A stretch of DNA of 51,782 bases, from assembly GCA_964345975.1 (NCBI GenBank), contig CAYFSS010000014.1:1-51782 (forward strand), written 5' to 3'. Below, one piece after another: positions 7,220 through 15,577 of this stretch. The notes beneath the pieces were generated by a model. It did not search any database and was not told the origin of the DNA. It was given only the letters and a program-made list of their open reading frames with translations. Both the position numbers and the translations under genes were made by a program. Each line of letters starts with the position of its first letter. The stretch's first letter is position 1. Origin of the DNA: CAYFSS01 sp964345975 (GTDB taxonomy: Bacteria > Bacillota > Clostridia > Saccharofermentanales > Fastidiosipilaceae).

Positions 7220-8965
7220 TTAGGTAAATCTTCGACGTCTTCTGAGGAAGATGAGGCCGCCCCCCAAGGCTAAGAGCGTGCTGCCGATAAGGATGGAGTA
7301 GAAGAGCGATTCTCCGGTAGCGCCGATGAGCACGACGGTGGACTTAATCTCGAGTTTCAAGGTGCTTTGGTTCAGTACGTTCTCAGCGTGTTGGAGAATT
7401 TCCTTGTGTTCGTTGGTCGAGGCTTGGCTTCGGAGCTCAGTGATGAGTTCTTCGATACGGCGCTGCTGCATTCGGGCCGCAAAAGCATTCTTCTCAGGCA
7501 AAGTAGGGAGGTACCCTTCAAGCGTTGTCGTTGCTTCTTTAAGAACGGAGAAGCGTTGCTCCAGTTTTGACGCCGGTACATCGGATGGAGCTTGCAGCAT
7601 GACTTGAGGTTCGGTTTCCGATGGCGTTGTCTCCATAGCGGGGTTAGCAGGGGTCGTGGTTGGTTCCGTGACGACTTCAGCAGTTGCTTCTGTCGCAGGC
7701 ACTTCAACGACCCGTTCTACAGAGGTTGGCTCTGCCGCCTGATTGCCGGGTGCCGTTGGATCACTTGGATTGGTTGGGTCTGTTGGGTCAGACGGGAGAT
7801 TGGCGAGGAGAACCACACCCTTATTTTCGGTGTTTTCTATCGGTGTTGTTGGGGTTTCGGGTTGCGGCGTGATCTCATCAACCTGAGGCGCTTCTACAGT
7901 ATCGGCTTTGTCTGAAGCGTTTTGAAGTGCAGGCGCTTTGATAAGACTATTGAGCTCGTCCTTGACTTGTTCCAGGGCCAGTTCTTCCGGAGTTTTGAGG
8001 ATGACGGTTATAGGATCGTCGATGGATTTATCTGTAAGATCCTCAGCTTCAGTGGCCTGCATTGACGCTTCTGTCACAAGGGGATCCTTCGAAGATTCTT
8101 CACGGGTTTCCGAAGGTTGCGGTTCCTCTGATGATTCTTGGGTTTCTTCTTGTGAAGGATCCTCAGTGACATTGCTTGAAGTTTCTGATGTAGGCTCTTT
8201 ATGCGTTTCATCAGTTATCTCAGGGCTTGCTTCAACCGGTGAGGTGCCTTCCGTCGTCTCTGTCGTCTCTGCGGGGGGTTCCGTTACTGCTTCGCTTGGC
8301 TCCGTCAGCTCTGTCGGCTCTTCCGAAGGTTCGGTGACTTCTTCACTAGGCTCAGTCGAAACCTCAGTCTCACTTGGTTCTGCTCCCGTAATCCCACTAA
8401 AATCCACAGAATAATAGAGCGTTAGCTTATCGAGGGTTTCTAAGTTTCTATCGATGTGGGAAAAGAACTGAGGAAGACCATAGACGTTCGGGGTGAGCTG
8501 TACCAGGTGCTCCGGCGTAAAAGCGGTTCCTTCATTGGCTTGGTATGCCATGAGTTCACGCCCTGTAAGATTGATATCAAGCGTTACTTGGTCGAAGGCG
8601 CCCTGGAAGTCAATCAAGATGGCATTGAGCGGGAGGTCTTGTGATAAGCTACCTGATAATTCTGCTGCGCGTTGATTGAGACTGGCGTCTCGATTTGCGG
8701 GGACCAAGGAGTTCCCAAGGCCATCGTGGTTGCCCGAAATATAAACCGTGCCGCCGTCGACCTGTAGGTTCTCCAAATCTGCCCGCTCGGGTGTGAAGGG
8801 TATTCCCATGGAGAGACCGTCTCCGACCAGGAAGTCGATGCGGAGGATGGAAGTGCCTAGAGCACCGGCTTGAATCTCGGGGACAGCACCGAAGCAGAAG
8901 AGTAATGCGAGCACGATCGCGCATGCCACCTGCGAGATCGGACGTTTATGAGCACTTGCAGACAT
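7220..8965 (-). CDS. Large Glu/Thr/Ser/Pro-rich surface protein with sortase-like tail
   Basis: A 581-residue exported protein of unknown role. It has a signal peptide (hydrophobic ACAIVLALLFCFGAVPEIQA, probable cleavage after QAGA or IQA), an N-terminal globular part of about 170 residues with no family I recognise, then about 300 residues of low-complexity SEEPTE/TEPSE-type sequence with DPTDPTNPSDPT repeats, a helical stretch, and a C-terminal anchor of hydrophobic segment plus RRRRR. Where LPXTG would be expected the sequence reads LIGATGE, so the Thr-Gly-Glu is kept and the Leu-Pro is not. The start has a GAGGTGAC ribosome site. It probably spans the wall as a stalk. Confidence 0.75.
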   Translation of the reverse strand: MSASAHKRPISQVACAIVLALLFCFGAVPEIQAGALGTSILRIDFLVGDGLSMGIPFTPERADLENLQVDGGTVYISGNHDGLGNSLVPANRDASLNQRAAELSGSLSQDLPLNAILIDFQGAFDQVTLDINLTGRELMAYQANEGTAFTPEHLVQLTPNVYGLPQFFSHIDRNLETLDKLTLYYSVDFSGITGAEPSETEVSTEPSEEVTEPSEEPTELTEPSEAVTEPPAETTETTEGTSPVEASPEITDETHKEPTSETSSNVTEDPSQEETQESSEEPQPSETREESSKDPLVTEASMQATEAEDLTDKSIDDPITVILKTPEELALEQVKDELNSLIKAPALQNASDKADTVEAPQVDEITPQPETPTTPIENTENKGVVLLANLPSDPTDPTNPSDPTAPGNQAAEPTSVERVVEVPATEATAEVVTEPTTTPANPAMETTPSETEPQVMLQAPSDVPASKLEQRFSVLKEATTTLEGYLPTLPEKNAFAARMQQRRIEELITELRSQASTNEHKEILQHAENVLNQSTLKLEIKSTVVLIGATGESLFYSILIGSTLLALGGGLIFLRRRRRFT

Positions 8966-9025
8966 CAGTCACCTCATATCTTTACGTTCATCTCAGGAGC
9001 GAACGTTGTCATCAAATGGTTACAA

Positions 9026-9054
9026 TTGAATTACGGGTATATTGCCAATATTAC
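9026..9054 (+). promoter_or_regulatory. Weak candidate promoter for ispF
   Basis: TTGAAT at 9026-9031 and TATTAC at 9049-9054, separated by 17 bases, 34 bases before the ispF start. Each element matches the consensus at four of six places. Confidence 0.3.
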
Positions 9055-9088
9055 GCTGAGAATGCAAGGTGAAGTCGAGGAGTCTTTT

Positions 9089-9694
9089 ATGCTTTGGATC
9101 TATCGAACCTCTTTAGGCCAAGATCACCATCGTTTCATAACTATTGAGGATGAAATTTCCTCACACGAAATTAATTTATCGCCCAAGAAGCCTTCGAGTT
9201 CCAATGCCATTTCCACACAAAAGCCCACAGATATACCCCCCAATAACCGTCCCTTGATCCTTGCCGGGATCGAGATACCGGGTCCCCCGCTCGCCGGGAA
9301 TTCCGATGCGGATGTCGTATTGCACGCGCTCTGCAATGCCATCTCAGGTCTGAGCGGAGTCAACTTCTTGGGGCCGCCGGCTGATGAGCTTTGTAATATA
9401 GGTGTAATAAATAGCGAAAGATATGTAATGCAATCCTTGGAAGATCTTTATGAGCTAAGACCCGGCTGTGAAATAGTTCACTTATCCCTAAGCATAGAAG
9501 GCTTGAGACCGAAGCTTTGGGATCACATCCCCAAGATGAAAAAAAATTTAAGTCGAATTTTGAATATTCCGGTGCGTGACATCGGTTTAACCGCTACCAC
9601 CGGTGAGCGTTTGACGGGGATGGGACGAGGTGAGGGTTTAGCTTGTTTAGCAATTCTTACCCTTCGTGAGCCAGAAAGTCCTTCGCAAGGGTAA
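9089..9694 (+). CDS. ispF: Divergent 2-C-methyl-D-erythritol 2,4-cyclodiphosphate synthase
   Basis: IspF closes the cyclodiphosphate ring in the MEP isoprenoid pathway. The metal motif D-x-H is seen in GQDHHRF (Asp12, His14), the third ligand in DADVVLHAL, and the C-terminal signature in ATTGERLTGMGRGEG. Three things differ from the textbook enzyme: about 40 extra residues between the metal motif and the strand LAGIEIPG; Asn in place of His in the GHSDADV motif; and no recognisable GDIG..FPDTD segment. At 201 residues it is longer than the usual 155-160. The frame is open upstream, but AGGAG before the ATG at 9089 fixes the start. Divergent IspF forms of this kind may be normal in Clostridia. 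Confidence 0.85.
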   Translation: MLWIYRTSLGQDHHRFITIEDEISSHEINLSPKKPSSSNAISTQKPTDIPPNNRPLILAGIEIPGPPLAGNSDADVVLHALCNAISGLSGVNFLGPPADELCNIGVINSERYVMQSLEDLYELRPGCEIVHLSLSIEGLRPKLWDHIPKMKKNLSRILNIPVRDIGLTATTGERLTGMGRGEGLACLAILTLREPESPSQG

Positions 9695-10337
9695 AGTCTT
9701 CCGGGTGCGTGAGCTTGATGTTTCTGCGCTCGCCGTCAACGACTCCCACATGAATCCCTGCAAGTTCGAGAACCTGAGAATCGTCGCTACAAACGAGGTC
9801 TTGCTCGAGAGCTGCGTTGTGGGCGGGGAGTAGGTCGGATAATTTAGCCACCTGAGGGGTTTGCGCTGCACGCAGTTTAGAGCGATCGGGGGTTGTCATA
9901 CCGTCTGCTGTCAGGTGTTTGATGGTATCGCTGACCGGGACGACGGGGATGGCAGCACCTTCATCTTCTGCTTTGGCGTAAACCCGTTGTATGAGCTCCG
10001 CCGATACTAGACAACGAGCCGCATCGTGAACGCCGACCAAGACATCGGTCAATGATCCTTCTAATTCGAGAATTCTTTCCAGTGCATTTCGAACAGAGGC
10101 TTGGCGAGACGCACCCCCCGGAACGAGATCTATATCTGCGTAGCCGTGCTTATCAAGGAACTCGCCCATGATGATTTCTTCTTTGGGGCTGTGTACGAGA
10201 ATGATTTTCAGTCCGAGGTCGGTGACTGTATCGAGGCAGTGTTCGAGGACAGTTTTCCCTTGGAGTTCGGCAAAGATCTTGTTGTGTTCGAGGCCGAGGC
10301 GTGAGCCTTTGCCGGCAGCTGCAATGACGAGATACAT
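9657..10337 (-). CDS. ispD: 2-C-methyl-D-erythritol 4-phosphate cytidylyltransferase
   Basis: IspD makes CDP-methylerythritol from MEP and CTP. The nucleotide-binding N-terminus is VIAAAGKGSRLG, followed by LVPGGASRQASVRNAL, VGVHDAARCLVS, the VPVSDTIK loop, LRAAQTPQVAKLSDLL, and the C-terminal IKLTHPEDFTLA. The length of 226 residues is normal. The ATG follows AAGGAG at good spacing. The gene begins 22 bases after the LacI-type regulator and is convergent with ispF, sharing 38 bases at the 3' ends. The two MEP genes are therefore neighbours but not an operon. Confidence 0.95.
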   Translation of the reverse strand: MYLVIAAAGKGSRLGLEHNKIFAELQGKTVLEHCLDTVTDLGLKIILVHSPKEEIIMGEFLDKHGYADIDLVPGGASRQASVRNALERILELEGSLTDVLVGVHDAARCLVSAELIQRVYAKAEDEGAAIPVVPVSDTIKHLTADGMTTPDRSKLRAAQTPQVAKLSDLLPAHNAALEQDLVCSDDSQVLELAGIHVGVVDGERRNIKLTHPEDFTLAKDFLAHEG

Positions 10338-10359
10338 AAGGATGCTCCTTGTTGGGCTT

Positions 10360-11391
10360 TTAGAGTTGAAAATGAGGGCCGGTACTAGCCGTGAGGGTGA
10401 TTTCGGGTTCGAGGAAGATCAGCTCTTTGGTCTTCTCGCTCATCGAGATGTTGAGCAAGAGTTGGGTGACCAAGCGTTCCCCCAAGAGATTGGTGTCGAT
10501 GTATGCGCTCGTGAGGGGCGTAGCCTTGCGGGGGACAGGAGTTCCGTCGAAACCCGTGAGCAGGAGGTCTTCGCCGATTCGAAGCCCCATCGCCTCAGCT
10601 CGCTCGGCTACAAGATAACCGATCGCATCGTTGGCACAGAGGATTGCCTCAGGGAAATCGGAGCGATCTGTAAAGATGTTGGCAATATCTTCTTCTACAT
10701 AATAGCGACCGGGCACAGAACCGGTATGGCAATAGCGAGGATCCGCTTGGAGTCCGAAACGCTCGAGCCCTTGGCGAAACCCTAACCAACGATCGGCGAT
10801 GGTCTGAGCGTAGGAAATATCTCCCACGAAACCTAATTGACGCAATCCTTGACGCAAAAAAGCCTGCGTGAAGGTTCGAAAAACATTCGTGCCGTCAAGA
10901 AAGAGGGTGTCCCCGGGAAGCGCATCGCGAATCCTATTGACCGGGAGATCGAGGTATACGGTGGGGATCCCAAGAGAGACCACTTGATTGATGAGGAGGT
11001 GGTCGTAGACGTTTAGGACAATGACGCCGTCGAGATTCTCACGTGTAAAGCCTTCGGGGAGGCGCTGGTCCACCATGCTCCCACCGATGAAGAAGTAGGT
11101 CGCTTGATGGTTCAATGCTTCGAGACAGTTTGAAATAGACTTGATGATCGTCAGCCAGAATTCTGAGAAGTCGGGCGCAATGGAGAAGATCGCAAAGCGC
11201 TTCTTTTGGGTGTCCGTTGGTGTGGGGTAGGAAAAGTCAGCGTAATTCTTATATTTGAATTCGATGAGGGCATCGAGGACACGTCGACGAGTTTTCCGGG
11301 CGACCCCGGGTTGACCGTTGATGACCTTGGAAACTGTAACACGCGATAAATCGAGATGATCGGCTATGTCTTGTAACGTAATTTTTGCCAT
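10360..11391 (-). CDS. LacI family transcriptional regulator
   Basis: An N-terminal LacI helix-turn-helix with hinge helix (TLQDIADHLDLSRVTVSKVI then NGQPGVARKTRRRVLDAL) is followed by a periplasmic-binding-protein-like sensor domain (DGVIVLN..., AILCANDAIGYLVAERA, LLLTGFDGTPVP). At 343 residues it has the normal length. It is divergent from the ABC permease gene and upstream of uxuBA, so it probably senses a sugar acid or its metabolite and controls the uptake locus (inference from position). The ribosome site is weak (AAAGAAAG), which suits low expression. Confidence 0.9.
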   Translation of the reverse strand: MAKITLQDIADHLDLSRVTVSKVINGQPGVARKTRRRVLDALIEFKYKNYADFSYPTPTDTQKKRFAIFSIAPDFSEFWLTIIKSISNCLEALNHQATYFFIGGSMVDQRLPEGFTRENLDGVIVLNVYDHLLINQVVSLGIPTVYLDLPVNRIRDALPGDTLFLDGTNVFRTFTQAFLRQGLRQLGFVGDISYAQTIADRWLGFRQGLERFGLQADPRYCHTGSVPGRYYVEEDIANIFTDRSDFPEAILCANDAIGYLVAERAEAMGLRIGEDLLLTGFDGTPVPRKATPLTSAYIDTNLLGERLVTQLLLNISMSEKTKELIFLEPEITLTASTGPHFQL

Positions 11392-11487
11392 GCAAATTTA
11401 CTTTCTTTTGGGATCTTGGAGGTCGTTGGAACCTCTTCTTGCTTATTTCATGTTCCCTAGTGGCACAAAGAATATAAACTAATGTTT

Positions 11488-11642
11488 GCTAAATTCTACA
11501 GCTAAATTTTACGAATGTAAACAGCATTGGGTATATCGCAACAGAATTGATTCATAAAAGAGTATGCTTTGATTAAAGTGCTAAATTTGCCGACGCTCTT
11601 GTGATAACATTTGATTAATGATTTTAGCAGACGCTTACGTCT
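11488..11642. promoter_or_regulatory. lacI/permease intergenic control region
   Basis: The region between the divergent lacI and permease genes (11392-11709) is AT-rich. It holds GCTAAAT at 11488-11494, 11501-11507 and 11580-11586 and a near-inverted copy ATTTTAGC at 11621-11628; the motif TCGCAACAGAATTGA at 11536-11550, which recurs with 13 of 15 matches upstream of uxuB; and the inverted repeat AGACG-CTTA-CGTCT at 11629-11642. These are operator candidates for the LacI regulator. No clear promoter hexamer pair stands out. Confidence 0.4.
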
Positions 11643-11709
11643 TGCATCCTAATTTGAATGTTTATTTTTGGATTCCGTGCGCAGATACGGGATAAGGAAG
11701 GAAGGAAAT

Positions 11710-12663
11710 GTGAGCCGAACTGGACAGACCCTGGAACTTAAGAAGTCACGTTGGACCAGAGATGATACAGAGCTTACCTTTCTAGCATTACCGGCAATTG
11801 TTTGGTTTTTGATCTTCAGCTATTTACCGATGCCCGGTATTATTCTTGCCTTTAAGAATTATCGACCGATGCCCGGCAAGAATTTCTTTCAAGCTCTCTT
11901 CCAAGCTCCTTGGGCCGGTTTGTCAAAATTCGAGTTTCTCTTCCGTTCGCCCGATGCAGGCTTGATGATCTTTAATACGCTCTTTTATAACATCATTGGT
12001 CTTATCCTCGGGATTATCCTTCCGGTTTCGATGGCGATAATCCTTTCACAACTCCGCTCCAAGAAACTCATGAAGGTATCGCAGACCATGATGTTCCTGC
12101 CGCACTTCATCTCGATGGTCGTTGTGAACTACTTTGTCTTTGCTTTCATTTCATATGATAAAGGTTACTTCAATCGCCTGATCGTCGATGCCGGTGGTGA
12201 TCGGATTAACTTCTATGCTACCGCGTCATATTGGCGCTTCCTCTTGATCTTCATCGGACAGTGGAAGGGCTTGGGCTACGGGACGGTCATGTACTTGGCG
12301 GCAATTACGGGGGTAGATCAGACCTTCTATGAGGCTGCGATGATCGACGGCGCGAATAAGCGTCAACAGATTCGTCACATCATGTTGCCCCACATCCGAC
12401 CGATGATCATTATCTTATTCATCATGAATGTCGGGAACCTCTTCCGCTCCAACTTTGACCTCTTCTATCAGATTCCCCGACAAGCCGGCGCTCTCTACGA
12501 GAAATACATCACGATCGACGTTTATGTGTTCAATGCCCTGATGGGTGGTAACGTCAAGCTCGGATCAGCCGCAGGTTTCCTCCAGTCGATTATCGGTTTT
12601 GTGACCTTGGTGGCAGCCAATGCCATTGTACGCAGGGTCGACGCTGATTCATCACTCTTCTAG
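11710..12663 (+). CDS. ABC sugar permease, LplB/YteP type
   Basis: A membrane subunit of a binding-protein-dependent importer. Six or so hydrophobic segments start with LTFLALPAIVWFLIFSYLPM, and the cytoplasmic EAA loop reads YEAAMIDGANKRQQIRHIML followed by PHIRPM, which contacts the ATPase. The pattern FKNYRPMPGK and the general layout fit the LplB/YteP group that imports oligosaccharides such as uronides and pectin fragments. The frame runs up to a TTG at 11668, but AAGGAAGG at about 11698 favours the GTG at 11710, giving 317 residues. It begins the permease-permease-binding protein set; no ATPase gene is present. Confidence 0.88.
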   Translation: MSRTGQTLELKKSRWTRDDTELTFLALPAIVWFLIFSYLPMPGIILAFKNYRPMPGKNFFQALFQAPWAGLSKFEFLFRSPDAGLMIFNTLFYNIIGLILGIILPVSMAIILSQLRSKKLMKVSQTMMFLPHFISMVVVNYFVFAFISYDKGYFNRLIVDAGGDRINFYATASYWRFLLIFIGQWKGLGYGTVMYLAAITGVDQTFYEAAMIDGANKRQQIRHIMLPHIRPMIIILFIMNVGNLFRSNFDLFYQIPRQAGALYEKYITIDVYVFNALMGGNVKLGSAAGFLQSIIGFVTLVAANAIVRRVDADSSLF

Positions 12664-12678
12664 AAAGGCGGTACCCAC

Positions 12679-13635
12679 ATGAACTGGCATGCACCAATAT
12701 TTACAAGTAAGAAGCGCAAGGGAACGCGTTCCGGGATAGAGCTCTATAACCAGATTGCTCATCCGACAAACTTTGTTCTTTCGCTCATTGTCATAATCTT
12801 TGCCCTCAGCTGTCTCTTGCCCGTCCTCTTGGTCCTCGGAATCTCCCTCTCGACGGAAGAAGCCATTGCAGCTCATGGCTATAGTTTCATTCCTCAGGAA
12901 TTCAGTCTCGAAGCCTATTCGTTCATCTTCCGCGGTGGATCCACCGTATTAAATGCGACGCGCATCTCGGTCATCATTACGGTCATCGGAACCGTACTGG
13001 GTCTTCTCATCACGTCGATGATGGGCTATGCGCTCTCACGGCCACGTTATAAATTGCGTAACCCCCTGAGCTTCTTCATCATGATCCCAATGCTGTTTAG
13101 CGGCGGGATGATCCCAAGCTACATGGTGGTCTCTCAGTTCCTAGGCTTGAAGAACACGCTCTGGGCGCTCATCTTGCCGATGGCCGTCAGTGCATTCAAT
13201 ATCATTATTTTCCGCACGAACTTCCAGACGAACGTCCCCGGAGAAATCATTGAGTCGGCAGAAATTGATGGAGCCAATCAAATTAAGATCTTTGCTTCAA
13301 TCGTGGTGCCGATCAGCAAGCCCGTCTTTGCAACGATCGCCATTCTTTCATCGTTTGGTTATTGGAACGACTGGTATAACGCCAGACTTTACATCGATGA
13401 AAATCGTCTCCGTCCTCTGCAATCGATTCTGATGGTCATTCAGAATCAGGTGGACTTCTTGAATCGTGAGGCGCAGGAATTAGGCGCTGCAGCGCTACAA
13501 GAGATTGCCCGTGTCCCAACCGAGACCGTGCGTATGGCCATCGTCATCATCGTGGTTGTCCCGATTGCCATGGTCTACCCGTTCTTCCAGCAATACTTCG
13601 TATCGGGTCTAACCGTTGGAGCCGTCAAAGGCTAG
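12679..13635 (+). CDS. ABC sugar permease, YtcP type
   Basis: The second membrane subunit, which should pair with the preceding permease. It has about six membrane segments, first at FVLSLIVIIFALSCLLPVLL, and an EAA loop ESAEIDGANQIKIFASIVVP. The C-terminus QYFVSGLTVGAVKG is typical of the YtcP/AraQ group. The 318-residue length is normal. An AAAGGCGG-type ribosome site precedes the ATG, 15 bases after the stop of the first permease. The pair LplB-YtcP is frequent in loci for large, often uronic-acid-containing, oligosaccharides. Confidence 0.88.
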   Translation: MNWHAPIFTSKKRKGTRSGIELYNQIAHPTNFVLSLIVIIFALSCLLPVLLVLGISLSTEEAIAAHGYSFIPQEFSLEAYSFIFRGGSTVLNATRISVIITVIGTVLGLLITSMMGYALSRPRYKLRNPLSFFIMIPMLFSGGMIPSYMVVSQFLGLKNTLWALILPMAVSAFNIIIFRTNFQTNVPGEIIESAEIDGANQIKIFASIVVPISKPVFATIAILSSFGYWNDWYNARLYIDENRLRPLQSILMVIQNQVDFLNREAQELGAAALQEIARVPTETVRMAIVIIVVVPIAMVYPFFQQYFVSGLTVGAVKG

Positions 13636-13689
13636 TACATGTGCACTATGGCTTATCGAAGTTTCAGTGCATATTCAATGAGAATGCTC

Positions 13690-13716
13690 AGCCATGTTAC
13701 CGTCAGGTAACCGGCT
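13690..13716 (+). other. Hairpin between permease and binding-protein genes
   Basis: AGCC-AT-GTTACC, loop GTCA, GGTAAC-C-GGCT forms a compact stem in the 176-base spacer between the second permease and the binding protein. It has no T run, so it is more likely an RNA-processing or stability element than a terminator. Such spacers often let the binding protein be made in excess. Confidence 0.5.
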
Positions 13717-13811
13717 ATGCAGATAGAGTAGGAATTGTTTAGCTGGATCGTCTAAGGAACTCGAAGAATGAGTTACCCGGGCGATCACAGAAATTAAGAA
13801 AGGGAATTTGC

Positions 13812-15284
13812 ATGAACTTAAAAAGAGCTTTCCTCGGTCTCTTGTCTTTAGCGCTAATCCTCAGCGGTTTGGCAATTGTTCCGACCCAGAAGGTCAATGC
13901 AGAAGCTGACCTTCCAACCATGACCTATTGGACGATCGGCGGCGAGCCGGAAGATCTCCAAATGGTTGAAGATGCCATCAACGAATACGCTGCAGAAGAA
14001 GTCGGCGCAAAGATCGACTATTACTACAGTGGTTGGGGCGACTATGGCGATAAGATGAACTCCATGCTCCAAGCAGCTGAGTACTTCGACATTGCCTTCG
14101 GTTCTGCCATCAACGGTTACGGCGGTTATGTCCAGACCGGTATGTTTGCTGACCTCAGCGCTGAGCTTGAAAACCACCCTGACCTCGTGGAATTCATTCC
14201 TGAAGGCCTCTGGACTGCTATGACGCTTCCTGACGGTCAGATCTTCGGCATTCCGACCTACAAGGACTCCTCCGCAACTCAGTACTGGGTGTGGACAACG
14301 GACGTCATTGAAGGCGCCGGCGTCGATGTTTCTGAAATCAAAGAGCTGAAGGACCTTGGCCCTGCACTCGAAACGATCAAGAATTGGGATGGCTATGAAG
14401 GCCAGTATCCTCTCTTCATGTCAAAGTCCGGCATCAACAGCTTGTTCTTTGACTACGAGCCCTTTGCAACTCCGGTTAACGTTAAGTTCGGTACGACCGA
14501 AGCCGTCAACCTCTTTGCTCAAGACGACGTCATCGATCGCCTTAAGACCCTCCGCGAATACTATGATGCCGGTTACATCAACCCGGATGCCAACACGTTG
14601 ACCCAGGATTCTATTCCTAAGGGTTCAGAAGTCGTCGGTTCAGCACAGGGCTGGCCCGGTGCTGAAGTCGGTTGGGCTGATGGCCGCGGCGTTGATTCCG
14701 TAACCATCGTCGACCGTATGGGTCCTGTTTATACAACCCAGGGTGTCCAAGGCTCCTTCAACGTTGTTTATGCTGCTTCCGAGCACGTCGACAAGGCTGT
14801 GAACTTCCTTGCTAAAGTCAACCTCGACCCCACGATGCGTGACATGGTTGCTTACGGTATCGAAGGGACTCACTTCGAGTATCTCAACGACGAGCGCACG
14901 GTCATCCAGAAGATCACCCCTGCTGCTGACAAATATGGTGTTCCCGCTTACACGCAGGGTACGTTCTTCAATATGGCAGCCGTTGATCCTCAACCGGCCA
15001 ACCAGTGGGACGCTGTCCGTGAACTCAACGAGCGTGCTGAAACTTCACCGCTCCTTGGTTTCATGTTCCAAGTAGACCAGGTCGAGAATGAAATCGCTGC
15101 ATTGAACGCTGTTTACCAGAAGTATGAATCCACACTCTTGACCGGTGCTCACTTCGACGAACTCTCCGTTGAGGATCTCATTGCTCAGGTCAATTCCGAA
15201 TTCGAAGCTGCAGGTCTCCAGACCGTCATCGATGAAGTTCAGAGACAGATCGACGAATTCATCGCAGCAAATCCGGCTGCTTAA
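13812..15284 (+). CDS. Extracellular solute-binding protein, stop-truncated
   Basis: The ligand-binding subunit of the importer, of the large (490-residue) LplA/YtcQ-like type. The N-terminus is a signal peptide (KRAFLGLLSLALILSGLAIV, cleavage near VNAEA) with no lipobox cysteine, so the mature protein would be released rather than lipid-anchored. The body has the usual pattern MTYWTIGGEPEDLQ, FGIPTYKDSS, and a long C-terminal helical part. AAGGGAATTTGC precedes the ATG. The TAA at 15282-15284 is followed in the same frame by 53 further codons of a regular acidic repeat (see next entry), so this protein may be the product of a nonsense change or of a consensus error. Confidence 0.9.
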   Translation: MNLKRAFLGLLSLALILSGLAIVPTQKVNAEADLPTMTYWTIGGEPEDLQMVEDAINEYAAEEVGAKIDYYYSGWGDYGDKMNSMLQAAEYFDIAFGSAINGYGGYVQTGMFADLSAELENHPDLVEFIPEGLWTAMTLPDGQIFGIPTYKDSSATQYWVWTTDVIEGAGVDVSEIKELKDLGPALETIKNWDGYEGQYPLFMSKSGINSLFFDYEPFATPVNVKFGTTEAVNLFAQDDVIDRLKTLREYYDAGYINPDANTLTQDSIPKGSEVVGSAQGWPGAEVGWADGRGVDSVTIVDRMGPVYTTQGVQGSFNVVYAASEHVDKAVNFLAKVNLDPTMRDMVAYGIEGTHFEYLNDERTVIQKITPAADKYGVPAYTQGTFFNMAAVDPQPANQWDAVRELNERAETSPLLGFMFQVDQVENEIAALNAVYQKYESTLLTGAHFDELSVEDLIAQVNSEFEAAGLQTVIDEVQRQIDEFIAANPAA

Positions 15285-15446
15285 GAGTCCGAAGTAGAAG
15301 AAACTGAAGAGTCTGCAGTCGAAGAGACTGAAGAATCCGCAGTAGAAGAAACGGAAGAATCTGAAGTTGAAGAGACTGAAGAAACTGAAGCTACTGAAGA
15401 AGTAACCGAGGAATCCACCGAGGAAACCACTGAAGAAGCTGCTTAG
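15285..15446 (+). pseudogene. In-frame acidic repeat tail cut off by the stop codon
   Basis: Directly after the TAA of the binding-protein gene the same frame stays open for 53 codons and ends at TAG (15444-15446). The translation is four 8-residue units (ESEVEETE, ESAVEETE, ESAVEETE, ESEVEETE) and then a looser Glu/Thr-rich stretch ending TEEAA. Synonymous differences between units (GTA/GTC/GTT, GAA/GAG, ACT/ACG) suggest selection on the protein rather than recent DNA slippage. One change, GAA to TAA, would explain the break. It has no start or ribosome site of its own. Similar acidic, Thr-rich stalks occur in the surface proteins of this window. Confidence 0.75.
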
Positions 15447-15518
15447 TTAGCGGAGTGCAGTACAAGCTGTATTTAAGGGCTCATTTTTGAGTCCGTCATA
15501 GAAGAATATCTTCGTTTG

Positions 15519-15553
15519 GAGGTCCATGCTTAGCGGCGTGGGCCTCTTTTCTT
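15519..15553 (+). terminator. Rho-independent terminator after the binding-protein gene
   Basis: An 11-bp stem GAGGTCCATGC/GCGTGGGCCTC (two G-T pairs) with a 6-base loop, followed by TTTTCTT. It lies 72 bases after the stop of the acidic tail, so the tail is inside the transcript. Confidence 0.85.
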
Positions 15554-15577
15554 GGTGACTCTCCTTTAGGGTGTCCG

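Noticed and set aside
7938..8414. Long Ser-rich open frame on the plus strand
   Set aside because: It is the antisense shadow of the Glu/Thr/Ser-rich surface gene; its composition is explained by the opposite strand and it has no ribosome site.
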